Shown here: positions 52,966 through 61,979 of the stretch, piece by piece
How positions within the stretch are numbered: the stretch's first letter is position 1
How the letters are laid out: each line of letters begins with the position of its first letter
Assembly (NCBI GenBank): GCA_937910695.1
Contig: CALEMW010000220.1
Location: 1-64,000 of the forward strand
Reading direction: 5' to 3'
Origin: an uncultured bacterium
GTDB taxonomy: Bacteria; Krumholzibacteriota; Krumholzibacteriia; LZORAL124-64-63
Length of the DNA: 64,000 nt
Notes under the pieces: model-generated
What the model was told of the DNA's origin: nothing
Databases searched by the model: none
What the model saw: the letters and a program-made list of their open reading frames with translations, nothing else
Program-made: the position numbers and the translations under genes

Positions 52966-53537
52966 ACGACATGGAGATTCTGGACCTGATGAAGGAACTG
53001 GGCGCCCTAAAGCAGGGGCACTTCCAGCTCAGCAGCGGCAGACACAGCGACGCATATTTCCAGTGTGCACAGATCCTGCAGTTTCCAGACCTCGCCCTCG
53101 AAGTGGGACGCCGGATCGCCTCGAGGGTCGACGCCGACAACATCGACGTCGTGGTCTCCCCCGCCCTCGGCGCTGTCCTGCTCGGCCACGAAGTGGCCCG
53201 CGCTCTGGGCCGGCGGTTCATCTTCACCGAGCGCAAGGACGGTGTGATGGCCATGCGTCGAGGATTCGCCTTCGAAGAGGGAGAAAAGGTGTTGATCGTT
53301 GAGGATGTCGTGACACGCGGAACATCAACCCGCGAAGTCGCCAACATCATCGAGTCGGGGGGCGGAGTGGTGACGGCGGTCGCGTGCCTGATCGATCGGA
53401 CCGACGCCTCGGTCGCTCTTCCGGCGGCGATGACATCCCTGGCCAAGGTTGAAGTCGTGACCTGGGGCCCAGAAGAATGTCCTCTGTGCGCCAAAGGCGA
53501 GGCTGTGGACCAGCCCGGCAGCCGGGGCCCGCGCTGA
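52962..53537 (+). CDS. pyrE: Orotate phosphoribosyltransferase
   Basis: The 191-residue type I phosphoribosyltransferase makes OMP from orotate and PRPP. It has LSSGRHSDAYFQC for orotate binding, the PRPP motif VLIVEDVVTRGTSTREV near residue 112 and the flexible catalytic loop TERKDGVMAMRRGF. The C-terminal ECPLCAKGEAV with two cysteines is typical of the short archaeal and bacterial PyrE form. Translation is coupled to pyrF. Confidence 0.96.
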   Translation: MNDMEILDLMKELGALKQGHFQLSSGRHSDAYFQCAQILQFPDLALEVGRRIASRVDADNIDVVVSPALGAVLLGHEVARALGRRFIFTERKDGVMAMRRGFAFEEGEKVLIVEDVVTRGTSTREVANIIESGGGVVTAVACLIDRTDASVALPAAMTSLAKVEVVTWGPEECPLCAKGEAVDQPGSRGPR

Positions 53538-53578
53538 CGATCAGCGTATCCTGGGTGAGTCGTTTGCCGGAGTACGGT

Positions 53579-53845
53579 TCAGCGAACCAGAGCGAAAACG
53601 AAACCGCCCAGCAGGCAGATCGGCAATGCGACCAGCACGAGAACCAAAGGCACCGCCGCGGTCAGAAGGACTCCTCCGACTAGGAGCACCGGCACGAGAA
53701 CCACCAATGTCAGCAGTCCCTTGCTCAAGAACAGCAGCAGCCGCAAAGGCAGGATGGCGAGGGTGAAAACGACCTTCAGCAGAAACAGCCCCACCGAGAG
53801 CAACACCATCAACGCCACAAGGCCGAATATCAGCTCCAAAAACAT
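53579..53845 (-). CDS. Small membrane protein, function unknown
   Basis: This 88-residue protein starts at ATG 53845 with GGGAG seven bases upstream. It is almost wholly hydrophobic: about three helices rich in Leu and Val (LIFGLVALMVLLSVGLFLLK, LTLVVLVPVLLVGGVLL, LVLVLVALPICLLGGFVFAL) with a few basic residues. No family is recognised. The product is an inner-membrane protein, if expressed. It converges with pyrE. Confidence 0.6.
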   Translation of the reverse strand: MFLELIFGLVALMVLLSVGLFLLKVVFTLAILPLRLLLFLSKGLLTLVVLVPVLLVGGVLLTAAVPLVLVLVALPICLLGGFVFALVR

Positions 53846-53984
53846 GGTCGATCTCCCTTGTCTTGGTCCAGGATTCGCATCGAATCACAGTACGTTGGGC
53901 TCCGCCACTGGTTGCAAAGGATCGGCGAGAACTGACGCATGACAGAACAATTACGCAAATTTTATTGCCCCTACATACGTTCTT

Positions 53985-53997
53985 GTGATATTATCAC
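53985..53997. promoter_or_regulatory. Palindrome overlapping a promoter -10
   Basis: GTGATATTATCAC is a perfect 6+1+6 palindrome. It covers TATTAT (53989-53994), which lies 18 bases after TTGCCC (53965-53970), so a bound protein would block transcription into the candidate RNA. Confidence 0.45.
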
Positions 53998-54000
53998 TCA

Positions 54001-54187
54001 TTGAAGAAGCTGCCTGTCATGGTGACGCCCCGGAGTCCGCATGGAGTCGCGCTGCCTGGGAGAGTCCGGGTAGACCTCTCAAGCGGCTTCTCTCCTCCTC
54101 CCAGCGGGCCGAGTGGAGATCGGTTTCGCAGGGAACGGGGAGCCAAGAAAAGCGGGCCGTGGTCTTCGACCAGGGCCCGCTTTCTTA
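54001..54187 (+). ncRNA. Candidate small RNA of about 187 nt
   Basis: A promoter-like sequence (TTGCCC-18-TATTAT) precedes the segment and an intrinsic terminator with TTTCTT ends it. Inside, CCCCG (near 54028) can pair with CGGGG (near 54136) and CTGGGAG with CTCCCAG, leaving a large internal loop. The rod-with-bubble outline and size recall 6S RNA, but I see no decisive conserved sequence. Confidence 0.25.
54146..54187. terminator. Bidirectional intrinsic terminator
   Basis: Arms AAGCGGGCC and GGCCCGCTT enclose GTGGTC-TTCG-GACCAG. T-rich tracts follow on both strands (TTTCTT on plus, TTTTCTT on minus), so it can end the M16 peptidase gene as well as plus-strand transcripts. Confidence 0.85.
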
Positions 54188-54207
54188 ATCCATCGCAGAC
54201 GAAGAAC

Positions 54208-56328
54208 CTATTTGAAGGTGTCGTCGCCGATCGCAGGGTTCAGGCTGAACGACTTGGTCGTGCCGGCGGCGAAGTGTTCGTCATCATGTCGAATCTCAAA
54301 GGTGCCATAGTAGGACACACCATTGAAATTCTTCCACTCAGAATAGAACACCTTTTGGACAACCGGGCCGCCCATGACCGGATCCTGCCCCTTGGACTGC
54401 TCCATGAAGGGCCGGTGGCTGGACTGGTCCAGGCACAGCAGCGTGAAGTCATCGCCCAGCCCGGTGATGTACACACGGTCGCACATCACGCCTTCGACTT
54501 CGGCGGGATCTAGGGCCTGGCAGGTCAGCTCGGCGCTGTCGCGCAGCATCATCACCAGACTCGACTTCATCTCATCGCGCAGGTCCTCGACGGGAACCTC
54601 CTGCTTGCCCATGGGCCCCACGGCCCAGGCGTTCTCGCCGTCGAGAACCTGGGACATTTCACCGAAGGGCGTCTTCTGGATCATCTTCATGCGGCCGGGC
54701 AACGCCACGATCGTCTCGATACCGAAAGTCAGATCCATGCCCTGGATCGTCAGGTCCAGGCTCATCTCAGAGGCAAAGCCCTTCATGGTGACGATCTTCG
54801 AACTCACGGTATTGCGGGCCAGACTCATGAGTTCCTGACCACGGGCCAGATTCTCGGGAGTCGCGGCCGGCACATCGAGGGTCATTTCAGGCTCGGGGAT
54901 CGTGATGTCGATCTCGTTGACCGATCCGAACTTGCTCAGGTCGCCGTCGAAGTCGGCGGGATTGCCCACCGCCAGAATCGACATATCGTCGGCTTTCCAA
55001 AGATCCCCGGCAGCAGCCATGACCTTCTCTGCCGTCATGTTCTGGACTTCGGAGCGGTACTTCGTGAGGAAGTCGTTCTCGTAGCCGTTCATCTCGAACA
55101 CGACCATGCGGTCGAGGATCTCGCGCTTGGTGTCGTAGTTGAACACGTCGCTGTTGAGGATGCCGTCCACGGCGCCCTCGAGTTCCTCCGCCGTCACCTG
55201 CTCGGTGGACATCCGCTTGATCTCGTCAAGGATCACCGTAGTGGCCTGCTCGGCGGTCTCGTTCTTTGTGCCAGCGAAGGCGACGAAAGTTCCAGGGAAC
55301 CGCCAACCTGTCCCTGGAGCGCTACCGGTCGAATATGCCAAGCCGCGAGCGCTGCGCACCTCGTTGAACAAACGGGAGCTGAACCCACCGCCGAGGATGC
55401 GGTTGGCAACCTGGATCGCTGCATACTGCGGGTGATCGTTGCGAACGCCCTTGATTCCCAGGATCACTGTCGACTGAGTCAGGTCTTCCTTGGGCGCCAC
55501 GTTGACGGTCCGCGGCATGGACGGAATCTCAGGATCCGCAGGCAGGGGCTCACTGGCCTTCTCCCAGCCTTCGAACGCCTTCTCGATCTTGCCGATCATC
55601 TCAGCGCTATTGAAATCGCCGATGACGACCAGCCACATACGATCGGGATGGAAGAAGCGGCTGTGGAACTCCACCAGATGATCGCGGGTGATCGAGTTGA
55701 TGGTGTCGTATTCCTCGTTCCGTGCCAGGGGATGATCGGGACCGAACATCACACGCGTGAACTCACGACGCGCGATGGACATCGGCTCGTCGTTCCGCCT
55801 CGAGATCCCGGCTTTCGCCGAAGTCTTGGCCAGATCGATCTTCTCGTCCGCGAACTGGGGGTGCATCAGGATGTCGGCGAGGATCTCCAGGGCGATGTCG
55901 GCATCCTCCTTGAGGGCCGACAGGAAGGCACCACCCTCGGTCTGACCCACAAAGGTCTCGACCGCCACACCCATGCTCTCCACAAGCTCGTCAATCTCAT
56001 CCCCGGTCCACTTGGCGGTGCCGCCGGTACGGAGCACTTCGCCGGTGATCGAGGCCAGGCCCGTCAGCTCGGCCGGCTCGTAGATGGCGCCGGCCTGGAT
56101 GGTGGCCGAAAGCTGTACCATGGGCAGCTCATGGTCTTCGGTGAGATACAGCACCATACCGTTGGCCAGCTCAACCCGTTCGTAGGACGGAAGCTGGATC
56201 TCGCTCAGATCGGGATACTTGAACTTCTCCCACGGCGTTTTACGCGCCGCGGAGGCCGGCGTGGTCAGCGAGACCACCACCAGGACCAGCAGCAGCAGGG
56301 CCGCGCTTTTCTGCATGAATCGGGTCAT
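54208..56328 (-). CDS. M16-family peptidase subunit lacking the HxxEH motif
   Basis: The 706-residue exported protein has a signal peptide (LLLLVLVVVSLTTPASA), then an M16 N-domain (NGMVLYLTEDHELPMVQLSATIQAGAIYEP) in which the zinc motif is replaced by GLASITGEV. It is therefore probably the non-catalytic partner. A second M16 domain (TQSTVILGIKGVRNDHPQYAAIQVANRILGG is a conserved region, shown here by ILGIKGVRNDHPQYAA) and an extra C-terminal domain of about 230 residues of unknown function follow. The active partner is encoded 33 bases upstream. Such pairs work as heterodimers in the periplasm. Confidence 0.88.
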   Translation of the reverse strand: MTRFMQKSAALLLLVLVVVSLTTPASAARKTPWEKFKYPDLSEIQLPSYERVELANGMVLYLTEDHELPMVQLSATIQAGAIYEPAELTGLASITGEVLRTGGTAKWTGDEIDELVESMGVAVETFVGQTEGGAFLSALKEDADIALEILADILMHPQFADEKIDLAKTSAKAGISRRNDEPMSIARREFTRVMFGPDHPLARNEEYDTINSITRDHLVEFHSRFFHPDRMWLVVIGDFNSAEMIGKIEKAFEGWEKASEPLPADPEIPSMPRTVNVAPKEDLTQSTVILGIKGVRNDHPQYAAIQVANRILGGGFSSRLFNEVRSARGLAYSTGSAPGTGWRFPGTFVAFAGTKNETAEQATTVILDEIKRMSTEQVTAEELEGAVDGILNSDVFNYDTKREILDRMVVFEMNGYENDFLTKYRSEVQNMTAEKVMAAAGDLWKADDMSILAVGNPADFDGDLSKFGSVNEIDITIPEPEMTLDVPAATPENLARGQELMSLARNTVSSKIVTMKGFASEMSLDLTIQGMDLTFGIETIVALPGRMKMIQKTPFGEMSQVLDGENAWAVGPMGKQEVPVEDLRDEMKSSLVMMLRDSAELTCQALDPAEVEGVMCDRVYITGLGDDFTLLCLDQSSHRPFMEQSKGQDPVMGGPVVQKVFYSEWKNFNGVSYYGTFEIRHDDEHFAAGTTKSFSLNPAIGDDTFK

Positions 56329-56361
56329 GTCGGATCCTTTCTATGCTTGGACGCGGTGGCC

Positions 56362-58023
56362 CTAGTCTTCTACCGTTTCGATGTAAACGACGGTACGGTG
56401 GTTGGGCTCGAAGATCTCGGCGGCGACGCGTTTCACATCGTCGACCGTCACGGACTCGATGGCGTCGAGCTGGCTGAACATATCCCGCCAGTCGCCATTA
56501 CGGCCCTGGTAGAAGGCCAGCTGGCGGGCCAAGCCCTGGTTGCCCTGGAGGCCGCGCACATATCCGGCACGGGCGCGACGCTTAACACCGGCCAGCTCTT
56601 CCTCGGTCACACCGTCGGCCTTCAGCTTCTCGATCTCCTCGAAGATGGCGGCTTCGATTTCGAGGGCCGTGACATCCTTGGCTGGAATGCCCAACACGGC
56701 CAGCTGAGTCGGATACTTGTCGCTGGGGAAGCCGGCGAACGACACGGCCTGGACGGCGATGTTGTCCTGCTTCACCAAGCGCTTGTTCAGTCGGCTGGTC
56801 CGGCCTTGGCCCAGGATATCGGCGATGGCCGAGTAGACCGCTGCGTCGGGATGGGCGTAGTTGCCGATATGGAAACCTGCGATGTAGAAGGGCTGGGCAT
56901 CGTCCTGAATGACCATGCGCTTCTCGCCGTTCTGCTCGGGCTCGTAGGTGTCGAGCCGAGGCGCAGGAGAGCCGGAGATGCCTGCGAAGTACTTCGTGGC
57001 CAGCTTCTTGATCTGAGCGAAGTCCACGTCGCCGACCACGGCCACCGTCATGTTCTCCCCGACATAGTGCGTGTCGTAGAAGTCCTGACAGTCCTGGCGG
57101 GTGATGGAGTTGATGTCGCTCATCCAACCGATCGTCGAATGGTGATAGGGATGAGCCTTGAAGGCCAGATTCTGGAACTCTTCGATGAGCTTACCGACAG
57201 GACTATTCTCCGTGCGCATGCGACGCTCTTCAGTGACCGGACCGTCCTTCTCCGTGTAGAACTCACGGAAGATGGGGTTGGCCATGCGGGTGCCCTCGAG
57301 GTACGCCCACAGCTCGACCCTGTTGCTGGGCATGCTGTAGAAGTAGTTCGTTTCGTCGGTCCAGGTGCCGGCGTTCATGCCGCGGCCGCCGTTGTTCTCG
57401 ACGATCTGCCCGAACTCGTTGCTCACAACGAATTCACGGGCGGTGTCTTTGGCCATTTCGAAGGAATGGCTGGCGATCACCAGAACGCGGTCTTCATCGT
57501 CGAAGCTCGTGACGTACTGCTTCTGCTCCCAGTCCAAAGCACGAGCTGCGCCCAGGTTCGAGACTTCGCCGTTGACGATCATGACGCGGGCGTCGTCGCC
57601 CAATTCAGCCAGGGCGTCCTCGCCCAGGAACGTCACCGAAATGTCCTGACCGAGACGAAGCATACGGTTGCGCTCGTTCTTGAGGGTCAAGAAGGTTGCG
57701 TCCTCGGCCGCCATGGCCTTGAGCTCCTTCTTGATGTCCTCGGTCCCGACCTCGCTTGTGCCTTTGAAGGCCATGTGCTCCAGGATATGGGCCAGACCGG
57801 TGATCCCGGTGACCTCCTGAGCGCTGCCGACATCCATGTAGATATCGAAGGAAAACACAGGAACGTCATGACGCTCCAACACGATGAAATGCACCCCGTT
57901 GTCCAGGGTGAACTCCTTGACCTGACCCTGCAGATCCTCGTAGCTGCCGGCGGCCAGAACGGTCCCGGCCAGCATGAGGAGTGCGGCGGCGGTCAGGCCG
58001 ACTGTCTTGCGATTGACGGGCAT
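56362..58023 (-). CDS. Zinc M16-family peptidase, catalytic subunit
   Basis: The 553-residue protein starts at ATG 58023 with GGAGG six bases upstream and has a signal peptide (LTAAALLMLAGTVLAAG). The inverted zinc motif GLAHILEHMAF (HxxEH) is intact near residue 85, with a downstream Glu in TEERRMRTENSP. Two M16 domains follow, with a central helical insert (about residues 105-195). It should degrade peptides in the periplasm with the inactive partner encoded just downstream. The longest branch of the family with this insert is sometimes called the PqqL/pitrilysin-like group; the exact substrate is unknown. Confidence 0.92.
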   Translation of the reverse strand: MPVNRKTVGLTAAALLMLAGTVLAAGSYEDLQGQVKEFTLDNGVHFIVLERHDVPVFSFDIYMDVGSAQEVTGITGLAHILEHMAFKGTSEVGTEDIKKELKAMAAEDATFLTLKNERNRMLRLGQDISVTFLGEDALAELGDDARVMIVNGEVSNLGAARALDWEQKQYVTSFDDEDRVLVIASHSFEMAKDTAREFVVSNEFGQIVENNGGRGMNAGTWTDETNYFYSMPSNRVELWAYLEGTRMANPIFREFYTEKDGPVTEERRMRTENSPVGKLIEEFQNLAFKAHPYHHSTIGWMSDINSITRQDCQDFYDTHYVGENMTVAVVGDVDFAQIKKLATKYFAGISGSPAPRLDTYEPEQNGEKRMVIQDDAQPFYIAGFHIGNYAHPDAAVYSAIADILGQGRTSRLNKRLVKQDNIAVQAVSFAGFPSDKYPTQLAVLGIPAKDVTALEIEAAIFEEIEKLKADGVTEEELAGVKRRARAGYVRGLQGNQGLARQLAFYQGRNGDWRDMFSQLDAIESVTVDDVKRVAAEIFEPNHRTVVYIETVED

Positions 58024-58155
58024 GGAAGCCTCCATCGTTCATGTCCGGACCAAAACGCAACAATGCGCACTCGGGACGGACGTCCACGGATCGACCCACG
58101 ACGCGGGCCACTAGGATGTCATATAGAAACTGTTGGGGGTAGGGGTCCCGGCAGG

Positions 58156-58184
58156 ACGCTACCATCGTGCAGCTCGTCTGTCAA
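58156..58184 (-). promoter_or_regulatory. Promoter candidate of the M16 peptidase pair
   Basis: Consensus TTGACA (58184-58179), 17-base spacer, TAGCGT (58161-58156) on the minus strand. The leader would be about 130 bases. Confidence 0.4.
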
Positions 58185-58197
58185 ACCACACTCCCGA

Positions 58198-59046
58198 TCA
58201 GCGGAAGATCTCCTTCCGCCTCAGCAAGCGGGTACCGAGGACCGTGGTGACGACCGTAACCCCGAGCAGCACCAGAAAGGACTGCCAAGCCGGCGGCGGG
58301 ACCTCGTGCATGAGCATCGACCGCAACTCTTGCAGGAGGTTGGGCATGGTCTGGGAGGATTGAGCCGGATTGCTGATCATATTGCGCAGGTGGAAGACGA
58401 CGGTCATCTCCTGGAGTCGCAGCGGAACATTGCCGCTGATGGACTCCCACCCAAACGCAAAAAGAATGGCTGGAAGCATGGGTTTCTTCAGCCAGGTACC
58501 GACCATGGCGAAGATGGCCGTGTAGACGAAGCCTCCGTACATGATGACCAGGCATGTCGAAGCATAGAGCTTCAGGAACGAGAAGCTCAGCACGCCCGGG
58601 TTGGCGATCGTCATGACCATGAAACAGGCGACGAGCGACAACGCTACCAGAACGCCCGAAACTGTTTGCGCCGCCCACAACCGCCCCAGGTAGATCGCCT
58701 CGCGGCTCAGAGGCCTGGTCCAGTAGTAGATGATCGTGCCTTCGTCGGCCGTCTCCCCGATGGCGGAGATGCCGAAAGCCAGCGACACGATGGCCACCAT
58801 GGCATGGATGTAGACCATGCCGCTCAGATTGGCCAGCAACAACTGAGCGCTGATCAGACCTTCCTTGTCGAGCAACCGCCACGTCACCGTCAGGATCACC
58901 GGCAGAAGCATGAGCAGCCCTACCGATACGATGCGCTTGCGACGGATCATTTCCTTGAAGGAAAAGTATCCGATCCAGAAGGACGAGGTCACCAGACTCA
59001 GGGGGCCGTCGGAACCTGGTGTCTGCACGATGGTCTGGGCGTTCAT
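58198..59046 (-). CDS. ABC-2-type transporter permease
   Basis: The 282-residue protein starts at ATG 59046 with GGGAG five bases upstream. It has six hydrophobic segments and the ABC-2 pattern GETADEGTIIYYWTRPLSR between the second and third. It pairs with the ATPase gene whose stop lies one base upstream. The substrate is unknown. It is the last gene of a four-gene unit of two ATPase-permease pairs. Confidence 0.9.
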   Translation of the reverse strand: MNAQTIVQTPGSDGPLSLVTSSFWIGYFSFKEMIRRKRIVSVGLLMLLPVILTVTWRLLDKEGLISAQLLLANLSGMVYIHAMVAIVSLAFGISAIGETADEGTIIYYWTRPLSREAIYLGRLWAAQTVSGVLVALSLVACFMVMTIANPGVLSFSFLKLYASTCLVIMYGGFVYTAIFAMVGTWLKKPMLPAILFAFGWESISGNVPLRLQEMTVVFHLRNMISNPAQSSQTMPNLLQELRSMLMHEVPPPAWQSFLVLLGVTVVTTVLGTRLLRRKEIFR

Positions 59047-59047
59047 A

Positions 59048-59995
59048 CTACTCCCCCACCAGGTAGTCGAAGACCGCCTGCAGGTTGTCGTCGAGGGTCC
59101 GGAACTCGCTAACGGGAATATCCGCTTCGAGCAGCTTCGCCGGCAGTTCACGGTAGAAGATCACGGCGTGCTCGGTGCGAGCCACGACCCGTCCCAGGTC
59201 ATCCAATTCCACGCCCATCACCAGTTCCTGTCCCGCAAGGAACGACGCCAGGCGCCGCGGCTCTGGACTGTCGAAGGCCACGATGGTCGGGTGGTCGTGA
59301 ATGGCATCGCGGATTTCGGTAATGTCGCCTTCGGCCATGAGCTTGCCGTGGTGGATGAGCACGATGGAGCGGGTCATGGTCTCGATCTCGGGCAGAATAT
59401 GGCTCGAGACCACCACGCATTTGCCCTCGTCGCCGAGTTGCTTGACTAATCCGGCGATGTCGCGGCGCGACACCGGGTCCATGCCGTTGAGGGGTTCGTC
59501 CAGGAAAATGATCTCGGGGTCGTGGGCAAGAGCCTGGGCCATCTTGATCTTCTGGCGCATGCCCTTGGAGTACCCGCCGATGCGCGCATCGGCGGCATGG
59601 CTGAGCCGTACAAGTTCAAGAGCCCTGTCGCAACGGATCTTGGATTCAGGACCGTCGAAACCCATCAGCCGGATCATCAATGTGAGGAATTCACGTCCGG
59701 TGAGCCAGTCGAAAAGTGCATCGCTCTCGGGGCAGAATCCGATGCCTCGAAACAACCCCACCTCTCGGCGCAGGGCTCGGCCGCGCACGAGTACTTCGCC
59801 CTGGCTGGGCGTGATCAGGCCTGACAGAAGCTTGAAGAGGGTGGTCTTGCCGGCTCCGTTCAAACCGAGCAGACCGGTGACGCCGGGGCCGAGATCGAGA
59901 CTGCAGTCGTTGACCGCGATGACCTCTCCGAACCACTTGCTCACACGATCGGCGCGCAGTACCGAGCCGTTTCCCGTAGGAGTGACGCCGTTCAC
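59048..59995 (-). CDS. ABC transporter ATP-binding protein
   Basis: The 315-residue ATPase has Walker A LLGLNGAGKTT near residue 45, signature GYSKGMRQKIKMAQAL, Walker B IIFLDEPLNGMD and the switch His in VVSSHILPE. The C-terminal extension of about 85 residues is common in ABC-2 exporters of the CcmA/NatA class. It overlaps the upstream permease gene by four bases. It energises the permease encoded just downstream. Confidence 0.94.
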   Translation of the reverse strand: MNGVTPTGNGSVLRADRVSKWFGEVIAVNDCSLDLGPGVTGLLGLNGAGKTTLFKLLSGLITPSQGEVLVRGRALRREVGLFRGIGFCPESDALFDWLTGREFLTLMIRLMGFDGPESKIRCDRALELVRLSHAADARIGGYSKGMRQKIKMAQALAHDPEIIFLDEPLNGMDPVSRRDIAGLVKQLGDEGKCVVVSSHILPEIETMTRSIVLIHHGKLMAEGDITEIRDAIHDHPTIVAFDSPEPRRLASFLAGQELVMGVELDDLGRVVARTEHAVIFYRELPAKLLEADIPVSEFRTLDDNLQAVFDYLVGE

Positions 59996-60840
59996 GAAAC
60001 CACCTCCACGGGCCGCACGCGGCGTCGCAAGACGAGCGCTCCCGCCGCCATCCAGAGGACGACGATCAGGAGGCTGACTACCGGAGCCACACCTTTTATT
60101 CCATCTCCCCCGAGGAAGAGCACACCCATGTTCAGGTGCTGCCCCGGGAAGTCCAGAATCTTAAGGGAAGGTGCGAACATGGCCATGATCTCGGCCAGAC
60201 CGTCGGTGGCGAAGAGCAGAACCCACCACAAGGCAACGAATACCGTCCGCGTACCGACGGACGAAAGCGCCAGCAATACCAGGCTGTAACACACTCCCGA
60301 AATCGTGCAGTAGACCAGGGACTTCAGGGGAATCAACAGCAGCATGTCCATGCCGGTCGCCCCATTGGTCACCAGATATCCGAACACGCACAACCCCAAA
60401 ACAGGGAAGAGGGTGACACAGAAGTAATAGAACAACGTGATTGCACCCTTGCCCATCACGTAATCCCGCACGCCGAGAGGACGAGAGAAGTAGAGTGCGA
60501 GCCCATTCTCGGCCTTGTCCTTGGTGATCAGGCCCGAGCCCACGATGGCCAGGATGATCAGTACGAACGGTGTCTGCCATTCGAGGAACGAGCGGAAGCC
60601 CGGCGAGGAGATATCCGTCCAATTGCCGCCGATGAGCTTGCTCAGCTCGCCCATCTTGAAGGTGAAATACAGGATGCCGCCCTTGACGATAGCCGGCACC
60701 CAGGCAACCACGAGCAACAGGAGGAACCGGCGGCTTTTCAGGGGATCGGTGATGCCGCGCCGAGCGATGGCCCACCAGGCCGGTGTCCCTGCACCTCCAG
60801 AATGTTCCCAGGATCGATAACCTCGTTCGTAGACCGGCAT
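59992..60840 (-). CDS. ABC-2-type transporter permease
   Basis: The 282-residue protein starts at ATG 60840 with GGGGAGGG upstream; longer frames overlap the upstream ATPase gene and lack support. It has six transmembrane segments and KDKAENGLALYFSRPLGVRDYV, equivalent to the conserved segment of the other permease. The start lies one base after the ATPase stop. The two permeases share layout but little sequence, so the system may form a heteromeric exporter or two independent ones. Confidence 0.9.
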   Translation of the reverse strand: MPVYERGYRSWEHSGGAGTPAWWAIARRGITDPLKSRRFLLLLVVAWVPAIVKGGILYFTFKMGELSKLIGGNWTDISSPGFRSFLEWQTPFVLIILAIVGSGLITKDKAENGLALYFSRPLGVRDYVMGKGAITLFYYFCVTLFPVLGLCVFGYLVTNGATGMDMLLLIPLKSLVYCTISGVCYSLVLLALSSVGTRTVFVALWWVLLFATDGLAEIMAMFAPSLKILDFPGQHLNMGVLFLGGDGIKGVAPVVSLLIVVLWMAAGALVLRRRVRPVEVVS

Positions 60841-60841
60841 G

Positions 60842-61843
60842 TCAGTGCCCTCCCCTATCATGACCCGTGAGGGCTCCCAGGACACCGGCGGCCTCGTCAC
60901 CCGACTCGTCCACGAGCTGGAAGAAGAGATCCTCAAGAGTTTCGGTATGGCGCTGCATACGGCGCAGTGCGTATCCGGAGGCGGAGGCGGCCTCGAGAAT
61001 GAGGCGGGGTCCTGAGTCGACGTCGGTGGTAGCCACGAGCTGCCGTTCCTCGATGGTCGGTTCGATACCGCGCGCTCTGAGTGCGACGGCGAAGGACTCG
61101 ACATCACCGAATCCTTCGAGGACGAACTGGGCTGTGCGGGTTTCCGCGTCGGTGTCGACGCGACCGTGATCCAACAACTTGCCCTGACGCAACACGACGA
61201 TCTCTTCGCAGACGGCCTTGACGTCGGCCAGCAGGTGCGTCGAGAGGATCACACCGAAGCCCTTGTCGCGGGCTAGGTCCTTGACGAGATCCAACATCGA
61301 AAGACGTCCCCGGGGATCGAGTCCGGCTGTCGGCTCGTCCAGGAATAGCCAGGCGGGATCGTGGACCAGGGCCTGAGCCAGCTTCAACCGTTGGCGCATG
61401 CCCTGGCTGTAGGTGTCGGCTTCACGGTAGCGTTCGTCGGCGAGGCCGACATAATTCAGCACTTCGTGAGCCCGCTGGAGGGCGTCGGTGCGGGGCATGC
61501 CACCCAACTCGCCCAGGTACGCCACCATGGCAACGCCGCTCATGCCCGGCAGTATTCCGCCCCGTTCCGGCATCCAACCGATGAAACGGCGAGCCGGATA
61601 GGCGTCGCGAGCCATGTCGAAGCCCATGGTAGAAACCATGCCGGCTGGTATGTGCAGATGACCCAGCAGGGCGCGCAGAAGAGTGGTTTTTCCCGATCCG
61701 TTGGGGCCGAGCAGTCCCACAGAGCATTGATCGAGACGAAAGGTCACGTCCTTCAGCACAGGATCGGATCCATAGGCAAAGGTCAATCCCTTCACCTGGA
61801 TCGAGCAGTCCGAAGGTTTGACTTCGAATGGGCGGCTGGCCAT
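60842..61843 (-). CDS. ABC transporter ATP-binding protein
   Basis: The 333-residue ATPase heads the four-gene unit. It has Walker A LLGPNGSGKTTLLRALLG, signature TYSQGMRQRLKLAQAL, Walker B WLFLDEPTAGLDP and switch His in ILSTHLLAD. A C-terminal domain of about 110 residues follows, as in NatA-type exporters. It works with the permease encoded immediately downstream. The divergent PLP enzyme gene starts 136 bases away. Confidence 0.94.
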   Translation of the reverse strand: MASRPFEVKPSDCSIQVKGLTFAYGSDPVLKDVTFRLDQCSVGLLGPNGSGKTTLLRALLGHLHIPAGMVSTMGFDMARDAYPARRFIGWMPERGGILPGMSGVAMVAYLGELGGMPRTDALQRAHEVLNYVGLADERYREADTYSQGMRQRLKLAQALVHDPAWLFLDEPTAGLDPRGRLSMLDLVKDLARDKGFGVILSTHLLADVKAVCEEIVVLRQGKLLDHGRVDTDAETRTAQFVLEGFGDVESFAVALRARGIEPTIEERQLVATTDVDSGPRLILEAASASGYALRRMQRHTETLEDLFFQLVDESGDEAAGVLGALTGHDRGGH

Positions 61844-61979
61844 TATGAATCCTCAGGATCGATCGGGGCAGTTACGGACTGGTCCAACGGGCCGTGTATA
61901 CGAGACGACGTCCCTATTGTTCCAGAGACGGCCAGGAATTCAAGTGCGGAAACGAAGGCACGATACAGGGGGCAGGCCC

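Larger units (their letters stand above)
53846..54207. other. 362-base region between the small membrane gene and the M16 peptidase
   Basis: No open frame with a ribosome site was seen. The region holds a promoter-like sequence with a 13-base palindrome (53985-53997), a structured stretch and a bidirectional terminator (54146-54187), and may encode a small RNA. Confidence 0.6.

Noticed and set aside
55432-59112. A 1226-codon plus-strand open frame
   Set aside because: It lies antisense to the M16 peptidase genes and the ABC permease, which have clear domains and ribosome sites. Its composition (His, Gln, Gly, Arg, no domain) is typical of the mirror frame in high-GC genes.
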